From the NCBI GenBank assembly GCA_023301795.1, contig JALZVU010000064.1:1-52742 (forward strand): a stretch of 52,742 nt of DNA, in the 5' to 3' direction. The DNA is from Granulosicoccus sp. Lineage in GTDB: Bacteria > Pseudomonadota > Gammaproteobacteria > Granulosicoccales > Granulosicoccaceae. The notes under the pieces were generated by a model. It saw only the letters and a program-made list of their open reading frames with translations. It had not been told where the DNA came from and ran no database searches. Shown in pieces: positions 7,567-17,077 of the stretch; the stretch's first letter is position 1, and each line of letters starts with the position of its first letter. A program made the translations under genes and the position numbers.

Positions 7567-8409
7567 ATGGATCCAGCCGCACTCGATACACTGCTGAAAA
7601 ACCAGCCCGCCCTGTGGCGAGGCAAGGATCGCTTTAGCGTTGAGGCATCCATTCCCACAGGCTTTGGGGCATTGGACAACGCACTACCTGCAGGTGGCTG
7701 GGGTATTGGGGGTGTCACTGAATTGTTGCTGGAACAACACGGTATTGGCGAGCTCAGTCTGTTATTGCCAGCACTGCGCCATGTGGTTGGAGGGAGTGCA
7801 AGCTGCACCCGGTCGCAGCCATCTTCTGACTCTCACGCCACAGGATGGGCGGCGCTGGTTAATCCACCCTATGTTCCCTATGCTCCCGCCTTCAGTAATG
7901 CTGGCATTACACTGGACAGACTCCTGATCATCAATAGCGGCGATGATATCAACACGCTATGGAGCACTGAACAATTGCTCCGCTCAGGCCTGTTTGGCGC
8001 TGTTGTGGCCTGGGTTCAAAAAAGCGGTGCACAGCGGCAACGACGATTGCAGCTGGCTGCCGAATCAGGAGGCTGTTGGGCGGCGATATACCGTCCACTC
8101 CACTCTCAGTCCGAACACTCCCCCGTATCAACCCGTATCTGCGTAACGATGGAAGCAGTGCCCACTGCGGCCTACCGACAACGGCTAACGCTTGATATTT
8201 TCAAGGTGCGTGCTGGCAACCCACAAATTGTCACCATTGAACCTGAAGAATTTGATGCCTCACAAGGTGCTGAATGGCCCGTGCCAAATCGACTAGCCGC
8301 CTTACGTGGCATCAATAACTCAGTGTCCACTGCGGCAGTATCCACTGCGGCAGTATCCACTGGGTCAACGCCTGCTAAAGCAACGCCCACCACATTGCGC
8401 TCTATCTGA
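7567..8409 (+). CDS. imuA: ImuA, RecA-like accessory factor of SOS mutagenesis
   Basis: ImuA (also annotated SulA-like) works with ImuB and usually DnaE2 in translesion synthesis. The N-terminal hallmark IPTGFGALDNALPAGGWGIG at about residues 30-50 and the following TELLLEQHGIGELSLLLPAL match the family. In place of a Walker A loop is the degenerate GGWGIGGVTELL, as usual. The C-terminal region DIFKVRAGNPQIVTIEPEEF is also family-like. Residues from about 250 form a Thr/Ala/Ser-rich tail encoded partly by a 15-base tandem repeat. The start ATG at 7567 has no clear ribosome site, and the upstream hairpin may matter. It lies in an apparent operon lexA-imuA-imuB. Confidence 0.87.
   Translation: MDPAALDTLLKNQPALWRGKDRFSVEASIPTGFGALDNALPAGGWGIGGVTELLLEQHGIGELSLLLPALRHVVGGSASCTRSQPSSDSHATGWAALVNPPYVPYAPAFSNAGITLDRLLIINSGDDINTLWSTEQLLRSGLFGAVVAWVQKSGAQRQRRLQLAAESGGCWAAIYRPLHSQSEHSPVSTRICVTMEAVPTAAYRQRLTLDIFKVRAGNPQIVTIEPEEFDASQGAEWPVPNRLAALRGINNSVSTAAVSTAAVSTGSTPAKATPTTLRSI
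8323..8364 (+). repeat. 15-base in-frame tandem repeat in imuA
   Basis: GTGTCCACTGCGGCA (8323-8337), GTATCCACTGCGGCA (8338-8352) and a partial GTATCCACTGGG (8353-8364). Each unit encodes Val-Ser-Thr-Ala-Ala, giving VSTAAVSTAAVSTG near the ImuA C-terminus. Copy number could vary by slippage without shifting the frame. Confidence 0.85.
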
Positions 8410-8454
8410 CGGGTAGTACGCCAACAACCGTACAACCGGCAAACAGCCTCTATC

Positions 8455-10026
8455 ATGCTCTGGCTCGCTTTATATTTCCCCCAACTCCCCATAGATCGCC
8501 AACTAATTGCGGATGAAGCTGCTGGTAGCCTCACTGATAATATCCCCACTGGTAATATCTCCACCGACAGCAACCCCACCAGTGGCAGCCTCGCCCCTGC
8601 CAGCTTTGCAATTATCAATGGAGCAACCTCCAACGGATCTACTGGCAACTCTGCGACAAACAATTCCAAAAAAAAGGCCACCAGCAAAAATACAAAACAG
8701 AGCAGCCCTAAAGGACCTCGTCGACGTATTCTGGCGTGCAACAAACAAGCAGTAGCCAATGGAATACGTGTTGGCATGGCGCTCAAAAGCGCTTACGCAC
8801 TGGTACCAGATCTTGTAGTCAGTGATTATGATGAAGCGTGCGAGGCAGCCCATCTTGAGCAGCTGACGCTATGGGCCTTGCAATACTCATCCAACGTGGT
8901 CCCAGAACCACCCGATACCTTGCTCATTGAAATACAGGCCAGCCTCAAGCTTTTTGGGGGCATTAACAGTTTGCTTGAGCGTATTGGTAGTGAGCTTCGT
9001 GCACAGCATGTCACGGTGGTACCCGCCATTGCCCCCACCCCGGCAGCTGCAATGCTCTTCACCCGCGCCGGCATACGCAAACAGATCGGCAGCCCACAAG
9101 CTCTGAAAACCACGCTGGCCAGTGTGAACGTTGCGCAACTGCCCCTGGATGAATTCACCTTCAAGGGGCTGCGTCAGTCGGGTATACAGACACTGGGCGG
9201 GCTTATGGATATTCCACCAGCAGCTCTAACGCGCCGCTTTGGTAGTGCCTGCACCGAGTTCCTCTATAAACTCGATGGGCGCCTGCCTGACCCCAAAACA
9301 CCTTATAAGCCATCCGACACATTTTTACTGGCGGTGGATCTGCCATTAGAAGCACCTGACACCCAGGCACTGATCTTCCCACTCAAGAGGCTGTTGGGTT
9401 CACTCGGTGGTTTTCTCAAAGCGCGCGACCTGGGCATCCGACATCTGGATATTCATCTCTACCATCATCGCCTCAAACGTCACAGCGTGGCATTGAAGTT
9501 TCTCGATGCGACAGCCAATATGGATCATCTGCTGCGTGTCACCACCGAAAGGCTTGACACTGTCGTGCTCAAGGCACCGGTCATCGCGCTTTCATTAGAA
9601 TCAGCAGAGCTTGCCCCTCTGGAGCGTGAAGGGCGAGATCTTTTTCAAAAGAGTCAATCGCAAAACCAGTCTATTGAACAAGTACTGGATAAGCTGGTTG
9701 CCCGCCTAGGCCAAGAGGCTATCTACACCGCCTCCTCCGAAGAGGATCATCGCCCGGAGAAAGCATCGGCTTCCACCTTGTTCAATAAGCGCTATCCATC
9801 ACAGCCGTGGCCGGCCCGCCCCTTATGGTTATTGAAAGAGCCTCGTGTACTCAATGAGCAGGTCACACTGCATACCTTGCCTGAGCGCATCGAAAACGGC
9901 TGGTGGGATGAAACCGATGTAAGACGCGACTATTTTATTGCCAGTAATACACAAGGCTCTTATTACTGGCTGTACCGCCTACGCCATCAGCCCGATCAGT
10001 GGTGGGTACATGGCTTATTTGCATGA
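8455..10026 (+). CDS. imuB: ImuB, inactive Y-family polymerase-like mutagenesis factor
   Basis: Y-family polymerase fold that has lost catalytic acids and serves as a hub linking the mutagenic polymerase to the beta clamp. The first strand reads LWLALYFPQLPID instead of an Asp-bearing motif, and the palm region reads LIEIQASLKLFGG, without the Asp-Glu pair. The C-terminal block WWDETDVRRDYFIASN ... WWVHGLFA is diagnostic of ImuB. A DLF at about residue 395 (EREGRDLF) may be the clamp-binding peptide. Residues about 24-85 are an insertion rich in Ser, Thr, Asn, Gly and then Lys, placed between strand 1 and RRRILACNKQ, which makes the protein 523 residues. dnaE2 does not follow; a GGDEF-EAL gene does. 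Confidence 0.9.
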   Translation: MLWLALYFPQLPIDRQLIADEAAGSLTDNIPTGNISTDSNPTSGSLAPASFAIINGATSNGSTGNSATNNSKKKATSKNTKQSSPKGPRRRILACNKQAVANGIRVGMALKSAYALVPDLVVSDYDEACEAAHLEQLTLWALQYSSNVVPEPPDTLLIEIQASLKLFGGINSLLERIGSELRAQHVTVVPAIAPTPAAAMLFTRAGIRKQIGSPQALKTTLASVNVAQLPLDEFTFKGLRQSGIQTLGGLMDIPPAALTRRFGSACTEFLYKLDGRLPDPKTPYKPSDTFLLAVDLPLEAPDTQALIFPLKRLLGSLGGFLKARDLGIRHLDIHLYHHRLKRHSVALKFLDATANMDHLLRVTTERLDTVVLKAPVIALSLESAELAPLEREGRDLFQKSQSQNQSIEQVLDKLVARLGQEAIYTASSEEDHRPEKASASTLFNKRYPSQPWPARPLWLLKEPRVLNEQVTLHTLPERIENGWWDETDVRRDYFIASNTQGSYYWLYRLRHQPDQWWVHGLFA

Positions 10027-10303
10027 TGGCTAGAAGTCCTCTGCATCATTGAGTCCACATGTAATGTGAATCCACCATGGCGTCCGATCTCCAGATTGCT
10101 TTAGTCTGCAATCGGGTGTAACCCCTCCCCTGACGATTGATACTGAATAACAGAAGAAACTATTTCGTAACGCCAATGTCAATGTTGCCTGATCAAGAGG
10201 GTTAACAATCAGCTCGATTTGCCGATAGCAACAACACTGGACAAACGAGTCACCACGGACACATGTCTTTAATGATGTTGGCACTAGAGAGCAAGGGTAG
10301 ATA

Positions 10304-12409
10304 GTGATAATGCTGGACGATCGACACCAGAAACACACAAAAACCCTCATCGGTATGGGTTTTCTGACTGTGTTCTCGTTAATGATCCTGATCACCTGGC
10401 TGTCAATGAGTACCCTGCAAAGCGTCAATATGAGCATGTCAGATCTCATTGATGACATGGACAGCAAGACTAGCCGTGCCTACAAGATGCGCGATGTTAT
10501 TCGCCTGCGTTCCAACGCTGTACGCGAAATGGTACAGACAAGGAATATTCAGGAACGTCAAAGAATTTTCAACAAGATACTCGACCACACTTCCATCTAT
10601 GAGCAAACGCGTGACGAACTATCTTTGTTGGGTTCAAACGAGCGAGAACAGCACGTACTAAAATTGATCAATGAGGCTGATGTCCGTGTGGTGGCAGCGT
10701 ATGAAGAGGCAGGCGATGCGCTCAACGTAAAGAACGTACGACGGCTGGTACTGCGCGCCGCATTTAATAAGGTGACCTTGCAAGAGCTGGTGCTGTTAAA
10801 TCATCTGAACGATCTGGTGCAACTGGAAAAACAACTGGCTAATGAGGCGCTTGAATATAACCAGCTTAAATACCAGGAAACTCGCCAACTGCTGATTTAT
10901 ATCGTCAGCGCAGCGTTTGCGTTGTCCATTATCATTTCTGCGACGATTACAGCGCGAGTGGCCAAGACCAACAAGCGCATCGCCCATCTGGCAAATCATG
11001 ATGATTTAACCGGTTTACACAATCGCCGCTCATTCGAGCAACATCTGCAACAGACCATTGCTAATGCACAACGCAGCCAGATGAGTCACGGCCTGATGTA
11101 TCTGGACCTGGACCGGTTCAAGATGGTCAACGATACCTGCGGCCATCATGCGGGCGATCAGCTACTCATACAGCTGACGTCCATGATCAGCGAGAGGTTA
11201 CGTCGTGGTGATCTTTTCGCACGTGTTGGCGGTGATGAATTTGCTGTTATCGCTCAAGGTGCCAGGTTTGAAGACATTCATCAACTAGCAGAGGAGCTGC
11301 GGGTACTGGTACAGGACTTCACCTTCGATTACGAAGAGCATAGTTTCAACGTCAGCCTGAGCATAGGTGTAACACCTATCGACGGAGAAATTACAGACAT
11401 GGAACAAGTGCTGGCCGATGTGGACTCGGCGTGTTACGTGGCCAAGCAATCAGGGCGTAATCAAGTGCACGTTACGCAGGACGACGACGCCGATGTCGTC
11501 AAGTATCGCAACGACCTGGCGGGTATTCAGGCTATTCGCAAGGCTCTGGCAGATGATCGATTGTCCTTGTTCTTCCAACCTGTTTTTCAGATTACAGAAA
11601 ATTCCATTGTTATGGCACAGTGTGAAATTCTGCTGCGGGTGCGCTGTGAAAATGGTGGACTGTATTCGCCTGCCCGTTTTATCCCGATTGCTGAAAAATA
11701 CAACGTCATGACCGACGTTGATCGCTGGGTATTTACCCAGGTGGTCGACTGGCTTGCCGAGCATCAAAAGCAGCATGTTATTCCAACACTATTGGTGAAT
11801 CTGTCAGGCTTGTCTTTTGCCGACGATGCCTTTAGCGATTTCATCGTAGAACGGCTCAGCCGAGGGGATGTGGATCCTTCGTATATCGCATTCGAGATTT
11901 CCGAAAGTGCCGCCGTTCGCAATGTGGAAAAAACCAGCCACTTCATTGACCGTGTGCATGCAATGGGATGCAAACTGGCAATGGATGATTTTGGTTCAGG
12001 CTTTTCCAACTTTGCCTGTTTAAAGAAACTGCCTTTCGATTACTTGAAAATCGATGGCTCGCTGGTACTACACATTGCAAGCAACGAGGTTGACCGACAA
12101 ATGGTGGCGGCCATCAATACGATAGCTCAGACAGTAGGCGCGGAAACCATCGCTGAATTTGTTGAGGATGACGCCTCATTGCAGTGTTTACGAGAGATGA
12201 AAGTCAACTATGCGCAAGGCTATGGCTTACGCCTGCCAACGCCATTAGAGCAGCTGGCAGATGAGCTTGAGGTGATTCAGTTAGATCCTGAAGGTGACTC
12301 GGTTGATGGCAACAACGAGGCACAGGATGCCAGCTTCCTGCCCACTGGCGCTGACGATGAGGATCACCAGCAAGACTCCACTGACAATCCGCTGCGAAAA
12401 GCTTCCTGA
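10304..12409 (+). CDS. Membrane GGDEF-EAL protein (cyclic di-GMP turnover)
   Basis: An inner-membrane sensor of about 700 residues. TM1 lies at about 15-35, a periplasmic helical region at about 36-195 (four-helix-bundle-like, rich in charged heptads), and TM2 at about 197-217. The GGDEF domain (about 232-390) has the intact motif GGDEF at 309-313 and DLDRFKMVNDTCGHHAGD. The EAL domain (about 410-660) has EIL in place of EAL (QCEILLRV, about 440) but keeps the metal and base residues in VNLSG, EISES, MDDFGSG, LKIDG, AEFVED and YAQGYG, so both activities look possible. The C-terminal 45 residues are acidic and unstructured. The start is GTG at 10304 or ATG at 10310; AAGGG lies just upstream. 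It is 277 bases from imuB, so it probably has its own promoter. Confidence 0.92.
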   Translation: MIMLDDRHQKHTKTLIGMGFLTVFSLMILITWLSMSTLQSVNMSMSDLIDDMDSKTSRAYKMRDVIRLRSNAVREMVQTRNIQERQRIFNKILDHTSIYEQTRDELSLLGSNEREQHVLKLINEADVRVVAAYEEAGDALNVKNVRRLVLRAAFNKVTLQELVLLNHLNDLVQLEKQLANEALEYNQLKYQETRQLLIYIVSAAFALSIIISATITARVAKTNKRIAHLANHDDLTGLHNRRSFEQHLQQTIANAQRSQMSHGLMYLDLDRFKMVNDTCGHHAGDQLLIQLTSMISERLRRGDLFARVGGDEFAVIAQGARFEDIHQLAEELRVLVQDFTFDYEEHSFNVSLSIGVTPIDGEITDMEQVLADVDSACYVAKQSGRNQVHVTQDDDADVVKYRNDLAGIQAIRKALADDRLSLFFQPVFQITENSIVMAQCEILLRVRCENGGLYSPARFIPIAEKYNVMTDVDRWVFTQVVDWLAEHQKQHVIPTLLVNLSGLSFADDAFSDFIVERLSRGDVDPSYIAFEISESAAVRNVEKTSHFIDRVHAMGCKLAMDDFGSGFSNFACLKKLPFDYLKIDGSLVLHIASNEVDRQMVAAINTIAQTVGAETIAEFVEDDASLQCLREMKVNYAQGYGLRLPTPLEQLADELEVIQLDPEGDSVDGNNEAQDASFLPTGADDEDHQQDSTDNPLRKAS

Positions 12410-12453
12410 AGAACCTGCACTAGCGATGATGTCCACGTCCCATGGCGAACCGA

Positions 12454-12480
12454 AGCTCAGCCTGCAATAGAGTCTGAGCT
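12454..12480. terminator. Inverted repeat between convergent genes
   Basis: AGCTCAG (12454-12460) and CTGAGCT (12474-12480) form a perfect 7-base stem with a 13-base loop, at the end of the GGDEF-EAL gene and touching the stop codon of the convergent FKBP gene. No T-tract is present; it is a candidate bidirectional terminator only. Confidence 0.35.
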
Positions 12481-12985
12481 AAGCCGGACCCAGCGGATTC
12501 TCACCACCGACCATATTCGAGGCTAACTCCTCATCGGTTGGCTCTCTCACATCAACAATCGCGATCATGAAATTCAGCACCTGCCCTGCCAACGGGTGGT
12601 TTGCATCCAGTACGACCATGTCGTCCCGAATCTCTGTCACGCTCACAAGCTTTGAATCACCGTCGTTACCCAGTGCTTTGAAACGCATGCCCACAACAAG
12701 CTCTTGTTGCGACTGCTCGATTTGATCACGCGGCCATTCGGCAACCAGTTCCTCGTCAGCATAACCATAACCATCTTCGGGATAGATGGTAACAGCCACA
12801 TGATCACCTGCCCGCTGACCGGTCAGCTCACGTTCCAGGCTGGGCAGCAGAGTGTCGCTGTTGTGCATGTACAGCAGCGGCAAACCACCTTGTGAAGAAT
12901 CAATGAGTTCACCGAAACCATTGGTCAACTGGTAGTGCATAGACACTACACGGTTGTCATCAATAATCAACTTGTCGTCAGACAT
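12479..12985 (-). CDS. FKBP-type peptidyl-prolyl isomerase, SlyD-like
   Basis: Proline isomerase/chaperone of the SlyD/FkpB group, 168 residues, no signal peptide. It shows the split FKBP core: an N-terminal strand with VSMHYQLTNGFGELIDSS, then LLYMHNSDTLLPSLERELTG, QRAGDHVAVTIYPEDGYG, and an inserted IF-type domain (WPRDQIEQSQQELVVGMRF ... LDANHPLAGQVLNFMIAIVD). The C-terminus lacks the His/Cys-rich metal-binding tail of E. coli SlyD and ends GGENPLGPA. It is encoded alone on the minus strand, 96 bases downstream of the start side of the TRAP cluster, and converges with the GGDEF-EAL gene. Confidence 0.9.
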   Translation of the reverse strand: MSDDKLIIDDNRVVSMHYQLTNGFGELIDSSQGGLPLLYMHNSDTLLPSLERELTGQRAGDHVAVTIYPEDGYGYADEELVAEWPRDQIEQSQQELVVGMRFKALGNDGDSKLVSVTEIRDDMVVLDANHPLAGQVLNFMIAIVDVREPTDEELASNMVGGENPLGPA

Positions 12986-13081
12986 CTACGGTGTGCATCC
13001 TGTGGGGTATTCAGTGTTGCCCGACATGCGTCGATCAGTGTCGACATCGTACCGAGCATGGGTCATTCCCAAACCACCCAA

Positions 13082-15751
13082 TCAGAAATTACCAAAAAAG
13101 GCTGGTTTGGTTTGTCGTCGCCGCTGAAACATGACCACAACGGCCAGTAACAACAAGGCCGGTATATAGAAAATCTCTTTCGGCCATCGCTCTGCAGGTA
13201 ATTGTACTTTCTCAATCCGCACTAATGGGTCGCCGTAGAAATCAAACATTTGGAGCGTCTGGAAAAACTGAGTTCCAGCAAAAGGCTCCTCGAGTGTGGC
13301 ACCCCCATCTTCCATGATGATGGTGAGGCCCGTTTGCGCAAGACGCTCCTCAGCATCACCTTCATCACCAAGATTGGCCAATACCGTTATTTGTGCCAGT
13401 TTGTCTGGGTAGTCAAAATCAGGACCCGTGACCTGCAGCCGCAGTGGCTCGCCCGCTGGAAGATTTTCAGCGACTTCAAATATCTGTGAACTGGGCAATT
13501 CATTGAACGGCGGTTGCACACGATCCAGCCAGAAACCCGGCCTGAACAAGGTAAATGCTACAAGCAACAACAACAACGATTCCCAGATACGACTTTTAGC
13601 AAAGAAATACCCTTGCGTTGCAGCGGCAAACAACATCATGGCAATGACCCCCACTACAAAGACAACAATAGCCTTCACGAAAGTCACATCAATAAGCAGC
13701 AGCTCGGTGTTGAAGATGAACAGAAAAGGCAGAAGCGCTGTACGAATGTCGTAAGCAAAGCCTTGTAAACCCGTCTTGATGGGATCGCCCCCCGAGATCG
13801 CACTGGCAGCAAATGCCGCCAGCCCCACAGGCGGGGTATCGTCGGCCAGAATCCCGAAGTAGAACACGAACATGTGCACGGCAATCAGCGGCACCACCAG
13901 ACCTTGTTGCGCACCCACGGACACAATCACTGGCGCCATGAGTGACGACACCACAATATAGTTAGCCGTGGTGGGCAATCCCATTCCCAGCAGCAGGCTC
14001 ATGACAGCCACCAGCAGTAGCATGATGATGAGACTGCCACCCGACAGAAACTCGACAAACTCACCAACCACCTGATGGGCACCTGTCAGTGACACTGTGC
14101 CAATGATGATACCTGCAACACCTGTAGCAACACCAATAGGCACCATGCTGCGCGCCCCGTTTACCATCCCCGTACCCAGGTCTGTAAAACCACGCTTGAT
14201 AGCGCTACCAAACGATTCGGAATTGTTCTTACCCATGCGAAATAACGCCTTGAGGAAGTGTTGGGTAACAACGATGAAAATCATCGCCATTGAAGCCCAG
14301 AATGCTGACAGCGCCGGTGACAAACGCTGAATAAGGATGCACCAGAGTAGGATGATAATGGGTAACAAATAATACAAGCCTGTTACCGCAACCTCGGCAG
14401 GCTTAGGCAAGACGAGCAGCGGCGCGTTGGGATCATCCATAACCAGGTCATCGCGTTTAGCACTGATACTGATGAGAATCAGATACGCAACAAGAAATAT
14501 ACCCATAGCCGTATAGAGCGTCATACCAGGAAAGACGTTGCTAACCCAGCCAAGTCCGTAATACACCACTGCACCCAATGCACAAAAGGCCAGAAAACCA
14601 AACAGAAACCCGATGAGTTTCTGCATTAAAGTGATGTGTGAGGGCGGCTTCTCAAGGCCTACCAAATCAAGCTTGAGCGCTTCGAGGTGGACGATGTACA
14701 CCAGTGCGATGTAGGAAATCAGCGCAGGCAGCAAGGCATGCTTGATCACTTCCGGATACGAGATGCCCGTAAATTCTGCAATCAGAAAGGCTGCAGCCCC
14801 CATGACGGGCGGCGTCAGCTGACCGTTTGTTGATGAGGCGACCTCAACGGCACCCGCTTTTTCGGCAGAGAACCCGGTGCGCTTCATGAGCGGAATAGTA
14901 AACGTGCCTGTGGTAACCACGTTGGCAATGGATGAGCCTGAGTAAATACCACTCAGTGCCGAGGCTACAACGGCGGCCTTCGCAGGGCCACCGCGAAAAT
15001 GCCCCAAGGTACCAAACGCCATTTGAATAAAGTAGTTTCCAGCCCCTGCCTGTTCCAGCAGCGCACCAAACAACACAAACAGAAATATCATGGACGCGGC
15101 GACACCCAGAGCGACGCCAAACACCCCTTCGCTCTGCATCCAGAAGTGCCACATTGCCTTGCCAAACGAAGCCCCCTTCCACTGCACGACATCAGGAAGG
15201 AACTGAGCATCACCAAAGAAAACGTAGAAGACAAATACACCAGCCACGATCAACATGGGCAAGCCAAGTGATCGGTACACAGCGGTAGCCAGAAGAACAA
15301 GACCTATAGCCGACACCGCCATATCACTGGTGGTGGGTAGGCCGGCGCGCATGGCAATGTCATCTTTGAACACCACAAGATAGAGGCAGCAGCCCGCGCC
15401 TATGATCGCCAGTAGCCAGTCATAGGCAGGCACCCTGTCGCGCGGGCTCCCCTTGAACAGCGGGTAGGAAAGACAGGCCAGTGCAATCGCGAAAGCCAGA
15501 TGGATAACCCGCACCTGACTGCCGTTGAATATAAGATTAATACCGTATGTGTCAGCCAGCCAGAAAGGCACAAATGAAGATACATACAGCTGAAATGCGC
15601 TCCAGCTAAAAGCCAGAAAAGCCAGAAAGAAACCAATACTGCCCGCTGGATTTCGTGCACCTGTATCGATAGCTGCGAAATCTTCAGCGCTGGCGCCGAC
15701 CTTAGTCGGTGGCGGGTCAGCCGGACTTGCTTGAGCGGCGGTTGCGTTCAT
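13082..15751 (-). CDS. TRAP transporter fused permease (DctQ-DctM, TAXI type) with DUF3394 tail
   Basis: Secondary transporter that imports an organic acid together with sodium, using a TAXI-type binding protein. The 889 residues form many hydrophobic helices. The N-terminal third corresponds to the small DctQ-like subunit and the middle to the DctM core, including LSGIYSGSSIANVVTTGTFT, EVASSTNGQLTPPVMGAAAF and LLLGMGLPTTANYIVVSSL. These blocks are typical of 4TM/12TM fused permeases. The last 150 residues (from about PPFNELPSSQIFEV) match the DUF3394 extension and end in one more helix. It follows the binding-protein gene on the same strand after a 221-base gap holding an intrinsic terminator, so permease expression is probably lower than that of the binding protein. 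The substrate is unknown. Confidence 0.93.
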   Translation of the reverse strand: MNATAAQASPADPPPTKVGASAEDFAAIDTGARNPAGSIGFFLAFLAFSWSAFQLYVSSFVPFWLADTYGINLIFNGSQVRVIHLAFAIALACLSYPLFKGSPRDRVPAYDWLLAIIGAGCCLYLVVFKDDIAMRAGLPTTSDMAVSAIGLVLLATAVYRSLGLPMLIVAGVFVFYVFFGDAQFLPDVVQWKGASFGKAMWHFWMQSEGVFGVALGVAASMIFLFVLFGALLEQAGAGNYFIQMAFGTLGHFRGGPAKAAVVASALSGIYSGSSIANVVTTGTFTIPLMKRTGFSAEKAGAVEVASSTNGQLTPPVMGAAAFLIAEFTGISYPEVIKHALLPALISYIALVYIVHLEALKLDLVGLEKPPSHITLMQKLIGFLFGFLAFCALGAVVYYGLGWVSNVFPGMTLYTAMGIFLVAYLILISISAKRDDLVMDDPNAPLLVLPKPAEVAVTGLYYLLPIIILLWCILIQRLSPALSAFWASMAMIFIVVTQHFLKALFRMGKNNSESFGSAIKRGFTDLGTGMVNGARSMVPIGVATGVAGIIIGTVSLTGAHQVVGEFVEFLSGGSLIIMLLLVAVMSLLLGMGLPTTANYIVVSSLMAPVIVSVGAQQGLVVPLIAVHMFVFYFGILADDTPPVGLAAFAASAISGGDPIKTGLQGFAYDIRTALLPFLFIFNTELLLIDVTFVKAIVVFVVGVIAMMLFAAATQGYFFAKSRIWESLLLLLVAFTLFRPGFWLDRVQPPFNELPSSQIFEVAENLPAGEPLRLQVTGPDFDYPDKLAQITVLANLGDEGDAEERLAQTGLTIIMEDGGATLEEPFAGTQFFQTLQMFDFYGDPLVRIEKVQLPAERWPKEIFYIPALLLLAVVVMFQRRRQTKPAFFGNF

Positions 15752-15837
15752 AGGCGAAAGTCCTCATTAGGTACAACAGAATTGTTTCTATTTACATCAA
15801 TCCAAACTCGCAAGTTTGAATGCAGTAACCGAAATAC

Positions 15838-15880
15838 AAAAAAGGCTGTGCAGCGCCGCACATCGCGCCGCCACACAGCC
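15838..15880 (-). terminator. Intrinsic terminator between the TRAP binding-protein and permease genes
   Basis: Read on the minus strand, GGCTGTG (15880-15874) pairs with CACAGCC (15850-15844). The stem continues with GC-rich inner pairs (about 12 in all, two of them G-U), and six T residues follow (15843-15838). This is a textbook Rho-independent terminator. It lies after the solute-binding gene and before the permease gene, so it probably acts as a partial terminator that sets the ratio of the two proteins. Confidence 0.8.
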
Positions 15881-15972
15881 CTTGCCTCAAGAGCCTGCCC
15901 GAACATAAACTGATGGCACAAAGGAAGAGGCCCTTTGCACATCATTGCCGGAGCAGACTCCCTAACGTAAAG

Positions 15973-16938
15973 TTACAGCCAGCCACGTTCCTTGTAGTAC
16001 TTGACAGCACCGTCGTGCAGTGGCGCTGACAGGCCGTCAGCAATCATTTCTTCTTCTTTCAGATTGGCAAATGCAGGGTGCAGCTTCTTGAAGTCTTCGA
16101 AGTTATCAAATACAGCCTTGACCACTACGTAGACAACATCTTCTGACACATCAGCAGACGAAACAAACGTTGCACCGACACCGAAGGTGACGTTATCAGC
16201 ATCCTGGCCCTTGTACATGCCAGCTGGTATTGATGCCTTTCGGTAAAACGAGTTTTCATCAATCAGGCCATCGATAACTGGACCTTGTACGTCGACAAAA
16301 TCAACGTCGCATGTGTTGGACACTTCAGTAACAGCCGCTGCCGGATGACCCACTGTGTAGATCATGACGTCGATCTTGTCGTCACATAGCGCCTGAGCCA
16401 TCTCTGCGCCCTTGAGCTCAGAGGCAACGGAGAAGTCATCCATGGTCATGCCATAGGCATCCATAACCACTTCTGCAGTAGCACGCAGGCCTGAGCCTGG
16501 GTTACCAACGTTAACGCGCTTGCCTTTCAGATCTTCAAAGGAACTGATGCCACTGCCGGCACGAGCGATAACCGAGAACGGCTCTGGATGAACAGAGAAC
16601 ACTGCACGCAAACCTTCGAACTTGCCTTGATCAGCGAACTGCGACGTGCCGTTGTACGAATGGTACTGCCAATCTGACTGAGCAACACCGAACTCAAGTT
16701 CGCCAGCGCGAACTGTATTAATGTTGTACACCGAACCACCAGTGGATTCTGCAGAGCAACGAATACCGTGGTCTTTACGGCCTTTGTTGACCAAACGGCA
16801 AATGGCTCCACCTGTGGGATAGTAAACCCCAGTTACGCCACCGGTACCGATAGAAATAAACTGCTGCTGGGCTAGTGCAGAGCCCGACATGAGCGTTGCG
16901 CCCACTAGGCACGAACTCGCCAGAATCGATAACTTCAT
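15973..16938 (-). CDS. TAXI family TRAP transporter solute-binding protein
   Basis: Periplasmic receptor for the fused TRAP permease. A Sec signal peptide ends near residue 23 (SGSALAQQQ). The mature protein opens with [20 protein letters not shown], the signature of the TAXI (TRAP-associated extracytoplasmic immunogenic) family, followed by [20 protein letters not shown] and [18 protein letters not shown]. The 321-residue length is standard. The ATG at 16938 is preceded by AAAGGT. TAXI proteins characterised elsewhere bind glutamate, alpha-ketoglutarate or other small acids, but the ligand cannot be read here. It is the first gene of the two-gene transporter unit. Confidence 0.93.
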   Translation of the reverse strand: MKLSILASSCLVGATLMSGSALAQQQFISIGTGGVTGVYYPTGGAICRLVNKGRKDHGIRCSAESTGGSVYNINTVRAGELEFGVAQSDWQYHSYNGTSQFADQGKFEGLRAVFSVHPEPFSVIARAGSGISSFEDLKGKRVNVGNPGSGLRATAEVVMDAYGMTMDDFSVASELKGAEMAQALCDDKIDVMIYTVGHPAAAVTEVSNTCDVDFVDVQGPVIDGLIDENSFYRKASIPAGMYKGQDADNVTFGVGATFVSSADVSEDVVYVVVKAVFDNFEDFKKLHPAFANLKEEEMIADGLSAPLHDGAVKYYKERGWL

Positions 16939-16986
16939 AGATTTTAACCTTTGGATGGGACTAAGCGCCCCAATGTAACAAAAGTG

Positions 16987-17009
16987 CCGGCATATCTCAC
17001 TGTTGCCGG
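16987..17009. promoter_or_regulatory. Inverted repeat upstream of the TRAP binding-protein gene
   Basis: CCGGCA (16987-16992) and TGCCGG (17004-17009) form a perfect 6-base inverted repeat with an 11-base loop, 49 bases before the binding-protein start and beside an AT-rich block (aaaaataaaaa). It could be an operator or 5'-UTR hairpin for the TRAP operon. No promoter hexamers could be assigned with confidence. Confidence 0.35.
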
Positions 17010-17077
17010 AAAAATAAAAATCTTGTGTATAGCAATCACCTATGAGTGAGTGCCAGATTCAGGTATGTGTGTCACGT

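Noticed and set aside
8172-8786. 204-codon minus-strand frame across imuA and imuB
   Set aside because: Its Val/Ala/Asp repeats simply mirror the tandem repeats on the coding strand.
10030-10467. Minus-strand open frame over the GGDEF-EAL start
   Set aside because: It covers the start of a strongly supported gene, has no recognisable domain and no ribosome site; it is antisense shadow.
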